Positions 26,677 through 32,714 of a DNA stretch of 32,714 nucleotides are shown here, in pieces. The stretch lies in NCBI RefSeq assembly GCF_000955805.1, contig NZ_JYOA01000005.1, forward strand, positions 49,291 to 82,004. Reading direction: 5' to 3'. This DNA is from Pseudomonas sp. 21 (GTDB lineage: Bacteria > Pseudomonadota > Gammaproteobacteria > Pseudomonadales > Pseudomonadaceae). A program made the translations under genes and the position numbers. Under the pieces are notes generated by a model. The model was not told the origin of the DNA. It was given only the letters and a program-made list of their open reading frames with translations, and searched no databases. Each line of letters starts with the position of its first letter. The first letter of the stretch is position 1.

Positions 26677-26706
26677 AATGTAAGCCCCCGAAGCCCAACC
26701 AAGCAA
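26677..26706 (-). promoter_or_regulatory. candidate atuR promoter overlapping operator 1
   Basis: On the minus strand TTGCTT (26701-26706) and TACATT (26677-26682) are 18 bases apart. The -35 lies inside operator 1, so AtuR bound there would block its own gene. Confidence 0.4.
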
Positions 26707-26714
26707 GCGCTTGG
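26698..26714. promoter_or_regulatory. AtuR operator 1 (atuR-proximal)
   Basis: ACCAAGCAAGCGCTTGG is the exact reverse complement of operator 2 and contains the perfect 10-base palindrome CAAGCGCTTG. Position and symmetry match the known two-site arrangement of AtuR in P. aeruginosa. Confidence 0.85.
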
Positions 26715-26756
26715 CCATCCAATGGTTGGGGTTGTCGTTCTTTCGGGGCTTTTCAA

Positions 26757-26773
26757 CCAAGCGCTTGCTTGGT
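26757..26773. promoter_or_regulatory. AtuR operator 2 (atuA-proximal)
   Basis: CCAAGCGCTTGCTTGGT lies 36 bases before the atuA start and 59 bases centre-to-centre from operator 1, in the opposite orientation. The two sites thus place one repressor copy over each divergent promoter. Confidence 0.85.
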
Positions 26774-26809
26774 AATGTCGTTCCATCACTCAGCGTCACG
26801 GGCAGAACA

Positions 26810-28600
26810 ATGACTAAATCCGTACGTATCGGCTGCGCCTCCGCCTTCTGGGGCGACACCTCCACCGCCGCCGCCCAACTGGTGCGCGGCGCGGAAATGG
26901 ACTACCTGGTGTTCGACTATCTGGCCGAAATCACCCTGTCGATCATGGCCGGCGCCCGCCTGAAGAACCCCGAGGCAGGCTACGCCACCGATTTCATCGA
27001 AGTGATGACACCGCTGCTGGGCGATATCGCTTCGAAGAAGGTGCGCGTGATCAGCAACGCCGGCGGGGTCAACCCGCAGGCCTGCGCCAGCGCCCTCGCC
27101 GCCGCCTGCGAGAAGGCCGGCGTGGCGCTGAAGATCGCCGTGGTGCACGGCGATAACCTGCAGCCGCGTCTGGGCGAACTGGCCAAGGCCGGCATCCGCG
27201 AGATGTTCTCAGGCGCGCCGATGCCGCCCATGTGCGTCTCCGTCAACGCTTACCTCGGCGCTCCCGGCATTGTCGACGCGCTGAAGGCCGGCGCCGATAT
27301 CGTCATCACTGGCCGCGTGGTGGACAGCGCAGTGGTCAGCGCCGCGCTGGTGCACGAGTTCGGCTGGGCCTGGAACGACCACGACAAACTGGCCCAGGCT
27401 GCGCTGGCCGGGCACATCATCGAGTGCGGCGCGCAGTGCACCGGCGGCAACTTCACCGACTGGGAAAGCGTGCCGGACTACGAGCACATCGGCTTCCCGC
27501 TCGTCGAAGTACAGGAGAGCGGCGACTTCGTGGTGACCAAGCCACAAGGCACCGGCGGGCTGGTCACGCCGCTGTCGGTGGGCGAGCAGATGCTCTACGA
27601 GATCGGCGACCCGCGCGCCTACCTGCTGCCCGATGTGATCTGCGACTTCACCCAGGTCCAGCTCGCCCAGGTGGGCGACAACCGCGTCGCCGTCAGTGGC
27701 GCACGCGGCCTGCCGCCGACCGGCCAATACAAGGTCAGCGCCACCTACCCGGACGGTTTCCGCTGCACCGCCAGTTGCCTGATCGCCGGCATCGACGCGG
27801 TGAAGAAGGCCGAGCGGGTCAGCCAGGCAATCATTGCCAAGACCGAGGAAATCCTCATGGAGCGCGGCTGGGGGCCGTACCGCGAGGTGAGCATCGAACT
27901 GCTCGGCAGCGAGGCCACCTACGGCCCGCACGGGCGCCGCGAGGACAGCCGCGAAATCGTGGTGAAGCTTGCCGTGCGCCACAGCCGCAAGGAAGCCCTG
28001 GTGCTGTTCTCCCGCGAGATCGCCCAGGCCGCCACCGGCATGGCGCCGGGCCTGACCGGCATCGTCGGCGGCCGACCGACCGTGTACCCGGTGATCCGCC
28101 TGTTCTCCTTCCTGATCGACAAGGACGCCTGCGCGTTGGCCGTGGAGATCGACGGCGAGCGCCAGCCAGTCGCCCTGCCCGCCATCGAGCACTTCGACCC
28201 GGCCGCGCTGGCCGACGACATTCCCGCGCCGACCGCCATGGGCCCGGCCCAGGCCAGCGTGCCGCTGGTGAAGCTGGCCGTGGCGCGCTCCGGCGACAAG
28301 GGCAACCACAGCAACATCGGCGTGATGGCGCGACGGCCCGAGTACCTGCCATGGATCGCTGAGGCGCTGAGCGAAGGCGCCGTGGCCGAATGGATGCAGC
28401 ACGTGCTCGACCCGCAGCTTGGCCGCGTCAGCCGCTGGCACCTGCCGGGCACACACAGTCTGAACTTCCTGCTGGAAAACGCCCTGGGCGGCGGCGGCGT
28501 GGCGAGCCTGCGCATCGACCCGCAGGGCAAGGCCTTCGCCCAGCAGTTGCTGGAATTCCCGGTGGCGGTGCCGCAAGCCATCGCCGATCGATTCCTGTAG
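26810..28600 (+). CDS. atuA: acyclic terpene utilisation protein AtuA (DUF1446)
   Basis: The protein has 596 residues. The DUF1446 domain covers about 3-455 ([20 protein letters not shown], then [55 protein letters not shown]). A C-terminal AtuA-like domain begins near 485 ([18 protein letters not shown]). The gene is first in the atu operon for citronellol/geraniol breakdown; mutants in P. aeruginosa link it to the pathway, but its reaction is not established. I chose the ATG at 26810 because it gives the family N-terminus; the open frame extends back through the operator to 26711. Its TAG stop codon is contributed by the REP element that follows. Confidence 0.92.
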   Translation: MTKSVRIGCASAFWGDTSTAAAQLVRGAEMDYLVFDYLAEITLSIMAGARLKNPEAGYATDFIEVMTPLLGDIASKKVRVISNAGGVNPQACASALAAACEKAGVALKIAVVHGDNLQPRLGELAKAGIREMFSGAPMPPMCVSVNAYLGAPGIVDALKAGADIVITGRVVDSAVVSAALVHEFGWAWNDHDKLAQAALAGHIIECGAQCTGGNFTDWESVPDYEHIGFPLVEVQESGDFVVTKPQGTGGLVTPLSVGEQMLYEIGDPRAYLLPDVICDFTQVQLAQVGDNRVAVSGARGLPPTGQYKVSATYPDGFRCTASCLIAGIDAVKKAERVSQAIIAKTEEILMERGWGPYREVSIELLGSEATYGPHGRREDSREIVVKLAVRHSRKEALVLFSREIAQAATGMAPGLTGIVGGRPTVYPVIRLFSFLIDKDACALAVEIDGERQPVALPAIEHFDPAALADDIPAPTAMGPAQASVPLVKLAVARSGDKGNHSNIGVMARRPEYLPWIAEALSEGAVAEWMQHVLDPQLGRVSRWHLPGTHSLNFLLENALGGGGVASLRIDPQGKAFAQQLLEFPVAVPQAIADRFL

Positions 28601-28664
28601 GAGCGGGCTTGCTCGCGAACCCGGCCCCGCCGCGGCGCCTGTTCGCGAGCAAGCTCGCTCCTAC
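28596..28664. repeat. REP pair overlapping the atuA stop codon
   Basis: The left arm is 28596-28620 (TGTAGGAGCGGGCTTGCTCG then CGAAC). The inverted right arm is 28641-28664 (GTTCGCGAGCAAGCTCGCTC then CTAC). The TAG in the conserved TGTAGGAGC start is the in-frame stop codon of atuA. Confidence 0.92.
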
Positions 28665-28697
28665 GAAGAGCACGCACGACGAACGATTGAGCAGAAA

Positions 28698-28775
28698 CGT
28701 AGGGCGCATAACGCCACCAGCGTTATCCGCCAATCGCAAACGGTGGATGAAGTGTTCCGTTTCATCCGCCCTACG
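28698..28775. repeat. 78-base Y-shaped palindromic repeat upstream of atuB
   Basis: The outer arms CGTAGGGCG (28698-28706) and CGCCCTACG (28767-28775) enclose two hairpins: ATAACGC-CACCA-GCGTTAT (28708-28726) and GGATGAA...TTCATCC (28745-28767). The whole can fold as a three-way junction. Similar GTAGGGCGxATAACGC repeats are widespread between pseudomonad genes. It ends 24 bases before the atuB ATG, so it lies in that gene's leader. Confidence 0.85.
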
Positions 28776-28792
28776 GGATACCTCGGAGTCAG

Positions 28793-28800
28793 AACAACAA
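28793..28800 (+). promoter_or_regulatory. A-rich AAnAAnAA motif at the atuB start (possible Hfq/Crc site)
   Basis: AACAACAA ends on the A of the atuB ATG, just after the Shine-Dalgarno GGAG (28785-28788). It fits the AAnAAnAA motif through which Hfq with Crc represses translation of catabolic genes in Pseudomonas. Confidence 0.55.
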
Positions 28801-29675
28801 TGAGCTACGACTCGATCTTCAAATCCGGCCTGTTCGACGGCCAGACCATCATCGTCACCGGCGGCGGCAGCGGCATCGGTCGTTGCACCGCCCATGAGCT
28901 GGCGGCCCTCGGCGCCCACGTGGTGCTGGTGGGGCGCAAGGCGGAGAAGTTGGAGAAGACCGCCGGCGAGATCATCGAAGACGGCGGCAGCGCCAGCTGG
29001 CACAGCTGCGACATCCGCGACGAGGAGGCGGTGAAAGCGCTGGTGGCGCAGGTCATCGCCGAGCGCGGGCCGATCCATCACCTGGTCAACAACGCCGGCG
29101 GCCAATACCCCGCGCCGCTCGCCTCGATCAACCTGAAGGGCTTCGAGGCCGTGGTGCGCACCAACCTCGTCGGCGGTTTCCTGATGGCCCGCGAAGTCTT
29201 CAACCAGAGCCTGAGCAAGACCGGCGGCAGCATCGTCAACATGCTCGCCGACATGTGGGGCGGCATGCCCGGCATGGGCCATTCCGGCGCCGCCCGCGCC
29301 GGCATGGAGAACTTCACCAAGACCGCCGCCATCGAGTGGGGCCACGCCGGCGTGCGGGTCAACGCGGTGGCACCGGGCTGGGTCGCCTCCAGCGGCATGG
29401 ACACCTACGAAGGCGCGTTCAAGGCCGTGATCCCGACCCTGCGCGAGCACGTGCCGCTCAAGCGCATCGGCACCGAATCGGAAGTCGCCGCCGCCATCGT
29501 CTTCCTGCTCTCCCCCGGCGCCGCTTTCATCAGCGGCAACACCATCCGCATCGATGGCGCCGCCAGCCAGGGCAGCCGCGCCTTCCCGCTGTCCAAGGTG
29601 AAGCCGGGGCAGAGCCGTTCCTACAACGGTTTCCACCGCGCCTACCTGCCCGATGTACTGAAGGATCAGGAGTAA
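28800..29675 (+). CDS. atuB: short-chain dehydrogenase/reductase AtuB
   Basis: The protein has 291 residues with an SDR fold: nucleotide loop GGGSGIG (21-27), NNAGG (97-101), and PG motif APGW (191-194). The usual YxxxK catalytic pair is replaced by Ser162...Arg166 in HSGAARAG (161-168), the pattern of peroxisomal trans-2-enoyl-CoA reductase-like SDRs. It is generally annotated as a citronellol/citronellal dehydrogenase of the acyclic terpene pathway; the active site suggests it may instead act on an enoyl-CoA. The ATG at 28800 gives the family N-terminus; an in-frame ATG at 28743 would start inside the Y-shaped repeat. It lies 3 bases before atuC. Confidence 0.9.
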   Translation: MSYDSIFKSGLFDGQTIIVTGGGSGIGRCTAHELAALGAHVVLVGRKAEKLEKTAGEIIEDGGSASWHSCDIRDEEAVKALVAQVIAERGPIHHLVNNAGGQYPAPLASINLKGFEAVVRTNLVGGFLMAREVFNQSLSKTGGSIVNMLADMWGGMPGMGHSGAARAGMENFTKTAAIEWGHAGVRVNAVAPGWVASSGMDTYEGAFKAVIPTLREHVPLKRIGTESEVAAAIVFLLSPGAAFISGNTIRIDGAASQGSRAFPLSKVKPGQSRSYNGFHRAYLPDVLKDQE

Positions 29676-29678
29676 GCG

Positions 29679-31295
29679 ATGCCGGTCATCCAATCCGAAC
29701 TCGATCCCCAGGGCGAAGACTTCGCCCGCAACCGCGAGGCCATGCTGGCTGCCGTGGCGAGCTTCCGCGAGGTCGAGCAGAAGGTGCTCGACAAGGCCGC
29801 CGAGGCCAAACCCAAGTTCGACAAGCGCGGCCAGCTGCTGCCGCGCGAACGCCTGAACCTGCTGCTGGACGCCGGTGCGCCGTTCCTCGAGATCTCCTCG
29901 CTGGCCGGCTACAAGCTGCACGACGACAAGGACGGCACCCAGGCCGGCGGCGGCATCATCTCCGGCATCGGCTATATCGCCGGGGTGCGCTGCCTGGTGA
30001 CCGCCAGCAACAGCGCGATCAAGGGCGGCACCATCTCCCCCACCGGCCTGAAGAAGACCCTGCGCCTGCAGCAGATCGCCTTCGAGAACAAGCTGCCGGT
30101 GGTGGCGCTGACCGAGAGCGGCGGCGCCAACCTGAACTACGCGGCGGACATCTTCGTCGAGGGCGCGCGCGGCTTCGCCAACCAGGCACGCATGTCGGCG
30201 GCGGGCATTCCCCAGGTCACCGTGGTGCACGGCTCGTCCACCGCTGGCGGCGCGTACCAGCCGGGGTTGTCGGACTACGTGGTGGTGGTGCGCGGCAAGG
30301 CCAAGATGTTCCTCGCCGGCCCGCCGCTGCTGAAAGCCGCCACCGGCGAGATCGCCACCGATGAGGAACTGGGTGGTGCCGAACTGCACGCCCAGGTCGC
30401 CGGCACCGCCGAGTACCTGGCAGAGAACGACGCCGACGGCGTGCGCCTGGCTCGCGAAATCCTCGCCTCGCTGCCGTGGAATGCGCAGCTGCCCGCACGC
30501 CGCAAGCTGGAGTGGGACGAGCCGCTGTACCCGGCGCAGGAACTGCTCGGCGTGGTCCCGGCGGACGCGAAGAAGCCCTACGACGTGCGCGAGATCATTG
30601 CGCGCATCGCCGACGGCTCGCGCTTCCTCGACTTCAAGAACGAGTTCGACAGCCAGACCGTCTGCGGCCACCTGCACATCGAAGGCCACGCCTGCGGCCT
30701 GATCGGCAACAACGGCCCGATCACTCCGCAGGGCGCGACCAAGGCGGCGCAGTTCATCCAGCTGTGCGAGCAGAGCAACACGCCGATCCTGTTCCTGCAC
30801 AACACCACCGGCTTCATGGTCGGCACCGAGTCCGAGCGCCTGGGCGTGATCAAGCACGGCTCGAAGATGATCCAGGCGGTGGCCAACGCCACGGTGCCCA
30901 AGCTCACCCTGGTCGTCGGCGGCTCCTACGGCGCCGGCAACTACGCCATGTGCGGCCGCGGGCTGGACCCGCGCTTCATCTTCGCCTGGCCCAACAGCCG
31001 CACCGCCGTGATGGGCGGCGCCCAGGCCGGCAAGGTGCTGCGCATCGTCACCGAGGAGAAGCACGCCAAGGAGGGCAAGGAAGCCGACCCGAAGATGCTC
31101 GACATGCTCGAACAGGTGACCGCGCAGAAACTCGACGCCCAGTCCACCGCGCTCTACGGCACGGCGAGCCTGTGGGACGACGGACTGGTCGACCCGCGCG
31201 ACACCCGCGCGCTGCTCGGCTACCTGCTGGACATCTGCGCGGAGGCGGCTGTGCGGCCGCTGAAGGGTAATAGTTTTGGGGTAGCGAGGTTCTGA
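29679..31295 (+). CDS. atuC: geranyl-CoA carboxylase, carboxyltransferase (beta) subunit
   Basis: The protein has 538 residues with two crotonase-like carboxyltransferase halves. Visible signatures are the N-half GGGIISGIGYIAG and VHGSSTAGGAYQPGLSDYV, and the C-half LHNTTGFMVG, GGSYGAGNYAMCGRGLDPRF and AWPNSRTAVMGG. It transfers carboxylate from biotin to the methyl branch of cis-geranyl-CoA; the biotin carboxylase/carrier subunit (atuF) must lie beyond the window. Before the NQA motif it reads ARGFANQA, with smaller side chains than the aromatic pair I recall for methylcrotonyl-CoA carboxylases, consistent with a larger substrate pocket. Context with atuA, atuB and atuD supports geranyl-CoA over methylcrotonyl-CoA. 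Confidence 0.93.
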   Translation: MPVIQSELDPQGEDFARNREAMLAAVASFREVEQKVLDKAAEAKPKFDKRGQLLPRERLNLLLDAGAPFLEISSLAGYKLHDDKDGTQAGGGIISGIGYIAGVRCLVTASNSAIKGGTISPTGLKKTLRLQQIAFENKLPVVALTESGGANLNYAADIFVEGARGFANQARMSAAGIPQVTVVHGSSTAGGAYQPGLSDYVVVVRGKAKMFLAGPPLLKAATGEIATDEELGGAELHAQVAGTAEYLAENDADGVRLAREILASLPWNAQLPARRKLEWDEPLYPAQELLGVVPADAKKPYDVREIIARIADGSRFLDFKNEFDSQTVCGHLHIEGHACGLIGNNGPITPQGATKAAQFIQLCEQSNTPILFLHNTTGFMVGTESERLGVIKHGSKMIQAVANATVPKLTLVVGGSYGAGNYAMCGRGLDPRFIFAWPNSRTAVMGGAQAGKVLRIVTEEKHAKEGKEADPKMLDMLEQVTAQKLDAQSTALYGTASLWDDGLVDPRDTRALLGYLLDICAEAAVRPLKGNSFGVARF

Positions 31296-31310
31296 TGGGA
31301 GCGGGCAAAA

Positions 31311-31433
31311 GCCCCTCTCCCCCGCCCTCTCCCGCAAGCGGGAGAAGGGGCCAAGGCGACCCGGCGTAAAGCGAACTTCCAGCTCGCTCCTAGCAGCCCC
31401 CTCTCCCTTCAGGGAGAGGGCTGGGGAGAGGGC
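31311..31433. repeat. inverted pair of CCCTCTCCC-type repeats around a REP relic
   Basis: The unit at 31311-31350 (GCCCCTCTCCC..., hairpin CTCCCGCAAGCGGGAG) and the unit at 31397-31433 (hairpin CCCTCTCCCTTCAGGGAGAG) are diverged inverted copies of one element. The spacer holds a degenerate REP arm near 31372-31392 (GCGAACTTCCAGCTCGCTCC). The repeats fill the 177-base gap between atuC and atuD. Confidence 0.85.
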
Positions 31434-31462
31434 GATAGGCTAAACAACTCAGGCTTACGGAG

Positions 31463-31473
31463 AACAACAACAA
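31463..31473 (+). promoter_or_regulatory. A-rich (AAn) repeat at the atuD start (possible Hfq/Crc site)
   Basis: AACAACAACAA lies between the Shine-Dalgarno GGAG (31459-31462) and the ATG and includes the A of the start codon. It is a full AAnAAnAA match, the second in this operon. Confidence 0.6.
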
Positions 31474-32633
31474 TGATCTTCACCCAGGAACACGAAGAAC
31501 TCCGCCGCACCGTGCGCAACTTCGTCGAGCGCGAAATCAACCCCTACGTCGACGAGTGGGAAAAGGCCGGTCGCTTCCCCATCCACGAAGTCTTCAAGAA
31601 GGCCGGCGACCTGGGCCTGCTGGGCATCTCCAAGCCGGAGAAATTCGGCGGCATGGGCCTGGACTACAGCTACTCGGTGGTCGCCGCCGAAGAGTTCGGC
31701 ACCATCCATTGCGGCGGCGTGCCGATGGCCCTGGGCGTGCAGACCGACATGTGCACCCCGGCCCTGGCGCGCTTCGGCTCCGATGAGCTGCGCGAGGAGT
31801 TCCTCCGCCCCGCCATCGCCGGCGAAATGGTCGGCTGCATCGGCGTCTCGGAAGTGGGCGCCGGCTCCGACGTGGCGGGCCTGAAGACCACCGCGCGCAA
31901 GGATGGCGACGACTACGTCATCAACGGCAGCAAGATGTGGATCACCAACTCGCCGTCCGCCGACTTCATCTGCCTGCTGGCCAACACCTCCGACGACAAG
32001 CCCCACGTCAACAAGTCGCTGATCATGGTGCCGATGAAGTCCAAGGGCATCAGCATCAGCCCGCACCTGGACAAGCTCGGCATGCGCAGCTCGGAGACCG
32101 CCCAGGTGTTCTTCGACGACGTGCGCGTACCGCAGCGCTACCGCATCGGCGCCGAGGGTTCGGGCTTCATGATGCAGATGCTGCAATTCCAGGAAGAGCG
32201 CCTGTTCGGCGCCGCCAGCGGGATCAAGGGCATGGAGTACTGCGTCAACGCCACCATCGACTACTGCAAGGAGCGCAAGACCTTCGGCCAGGCGCTGATC
32301 GACAACCAGGTCATCCACTTCCGCATGGCCGAGCTGATGACCGAGATCGAGTGCCTGCGCGCCCTCACCTACCAGGCCACCGAGCAGTACATCCGCGGCA
32401 AGGACGTCACCCGCCTGGCCTCCATGGCCAAGCTCAAGGTCGGCCGGCTGTCCCGCGAGGTCACCGACGCCTGCCTGCAGTACTGGGGCGGCCAGGGCTT
32501 CATGTGGGAAAACCCGATCGCCCGCGCCTATCGCGACACCCGCCTGGTCTCCATCGGCGGCGGCGCGGACGAAATCATGCTGGGCATCATCTGCAAGCTG
32601 ATGGGCACCCTGCCGGGCAAGAAGAAGGGCTAA
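31473..32633 (+). CDS. atuD: acyl-CoA dehydrogenase AtuD (probable citronellyl-CoA dehydrogenase)
   Basis: The protein has 386 residues. The three-domain acyl-CoA dehydrogenase fold is complete, with IGVSEVGAGSDVAG (flavin/substrate), MWITNSPSAD and the C-terminal WGGQGFMWENPIARAYRDTR. The probable catalytic base is Glu242 in QEERLFGAAS, the helix position used by isovaleryl-CoA dehydrogenase. The classical C-terminal glutamate position reads IGGGADE and lacks it. This fits a branched substrate, and the operon context indicates oxidation of citronellyl-CoA to geranyl-CoA for AtuC. GGAG is 10 bases before the ATG. Electron transfer flavoprotein would be the acceptor. The atu operon probably continues past the window. 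Confidence 0.93.
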   Translation: MIFTQEHEELRRTVRNFVEREINPYVDEWEKAGRFPIHEVFKKAGDLGLLGISKPEKFGGMGLDYSYSVVAAEEFGTIHCGGVPMALGVQTDMCTPALARFGSDELREEFLRPAIAGEMVGCIGVSEVGAGSDVAGLKTTARKDGDDYVINGSKMWITNSPSADFICLLANTSDDKPHVNKSLIMVPMKSKGISISPHLDKLGMRSSETAQVFFDDVRVPQRYRIGAEGSGFMMQMLQFQEERLFGAASGIKGMEYCVNATIDYCKERKTFGQALIDNQVIHFRMAELMTEIECLRALTYQATEQYIRGKDVTRLASMAKLKVGRLSREVTDACLQYWGGQGFMWENPIARAYRDTRLVSIGGGADEIMLGIICKLMGTLPGKKKG

Positions 32634-32647
32634 GGGCCTGGGCCCTT

Positions 32648-32714
32648 TGTAGGAGCGAGCTTGCTCGCGAACGCTGTTTCGCTTGGCACCCCGGTGCCAT
32701 GCGGTTCGCGAGCA
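32648..32714. repeat. REP pair, cut by window end
   Basis: The left arm is 32648-32672 (TGTAGGAGCGAGCTTGCTCG then CGAAC), beginning 15 bases after atuD. The right arm starts near 32703 (GGTTCGCGAGCA) and runs off the window. Between them GGCACC-CC-GGTGCC (32685-32698) forms a further small hairpin. Confidence 0.88.

Noticed and set aside
26711-26810. An N-terminally extended atuA start at 26711
   Set aside because: The extension would be encoded by the operator region and does not resemble the family N-terminus, which begins at 26810.
28596-28775. Clustered repeats considered as a CRISPR array
   Set aside because: The units are inverted, of different families and not regularly spaced; no cas gene is nearby.
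29679-31295. Methylcrotonyl-CoA carboxylase beta subunit (leucine degradation)
   Set aside because: The protein is homologous, but atuR, atuA, atuB and atuD around it point to geranyl-CoA carboxylase.
28428-31337. A 969-codon open frame on the minus strand opposite the atuA 3' end, atuB and atuC
   Set aside because: Its composition is typical of an antisense shadow in high-GC DNA; it runs through two repeat elements, and atuB and atuC are unambiguous.
32685-32698. The small hairpin GGCACC-CC-GGTGCC as a terminator of atuD
   Set aside because: It lacks a T tract and lies inside a REP element; it was kept only as part of that repeat.

Overview
The window is high-GC, densely coded chromosomal DNA from a pseudomonad. 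The evidence is the set of genes (tgpA, pyrF of 232 residues, eutPBC, the acyclic terpene cluster atuRABCD) and palindromic intergenic repeats of Pseudomonas REP type (GAGCGAGCTTGCTCGCGAAC and relatives). From memory, the gene order from about 3.7 kb onward matches the PA2865-PA2889 stretch of P. aeruginosa: lytic transglycosylase, tatD, chemoreceptor, Mpo1-like protein, SUOX-like protein, diguanylate cyclase, thioesterase, CHAD protein, tgpA, DUF58, moxR, LysR/PACE, pyrF, two-component pair, atu. A species of the P. aeruginosa/P. nitroreducens/P. citronellolis group is likely. The species cannot be fixed from sequence reading alone. No tRNA, rRNA, insertion sequence, prophage or CRISPR array was seen.

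Layout. Bases 1-3.6 kb hold a small methyltransferase-like protein, the RNA ligase/phosphodiesterase ThpR, a divergent YeiE-like LysR regulator with a YeiH-type membrane protein, and DoxX. Bases 3.7-10.5 kb hold an MltF-like lytic transglycosylase, TatD, a chemoreceptor, an Mpo1-like membrane protein, and a pair made of a secreted SUOX-like protein and a membrane diguanylate cyclase. Bases 10.5-16.1 kb are a minus-strand cluster: moxR, DUF58, tgpA, CHAD, thioesterase. Bases 16.2-17.7 kb hold a LysR regulator divergent from a PACE efflux protein. Bases 17.8-20.9 kb hold pyrF and a soluble CBS-domain histidine kinase with a double-receiver response regulator. Bases 21.1-24.7 kb are eutPBC (ethanolamine uptake and cleavage) behind a sigma-54-type promoter. 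Bases 24.8-25.8 kb hold a small DUF2897 protein and a CPBP protease-like protein. Bases 26-32.6 kb are atuR and atuABCD, with the window ending inside the operon.

The catabolic part works as two inducible modules. EutP imports ethanolamine, and EutB/EutC split it to acetaldehyde and ammonia with adenosylcobalamin. AtuR represses atuA onward through two identical inverted operators. AtuB, AtuD and AtuC act on citronellol/geraniol-derived substrates: oxidation/reduction by a short-chain dehydrogenase, citronellyl-CoA dehydrogenation, and geranyl-CoA carboxylation with a biotin subunit encoded outside the window. Three different palindromic repeat families sit inside the atu operon, and A-rich AAnAAnAA motifs of Hfq/Crc type abut the atuB and atuD start codons.

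The two least understood assemblies are the SUOX-like/diguanylate cyclase pair and the CBS-kinase/double-receiver pair. Both look like signalling modules with unknown inputs.
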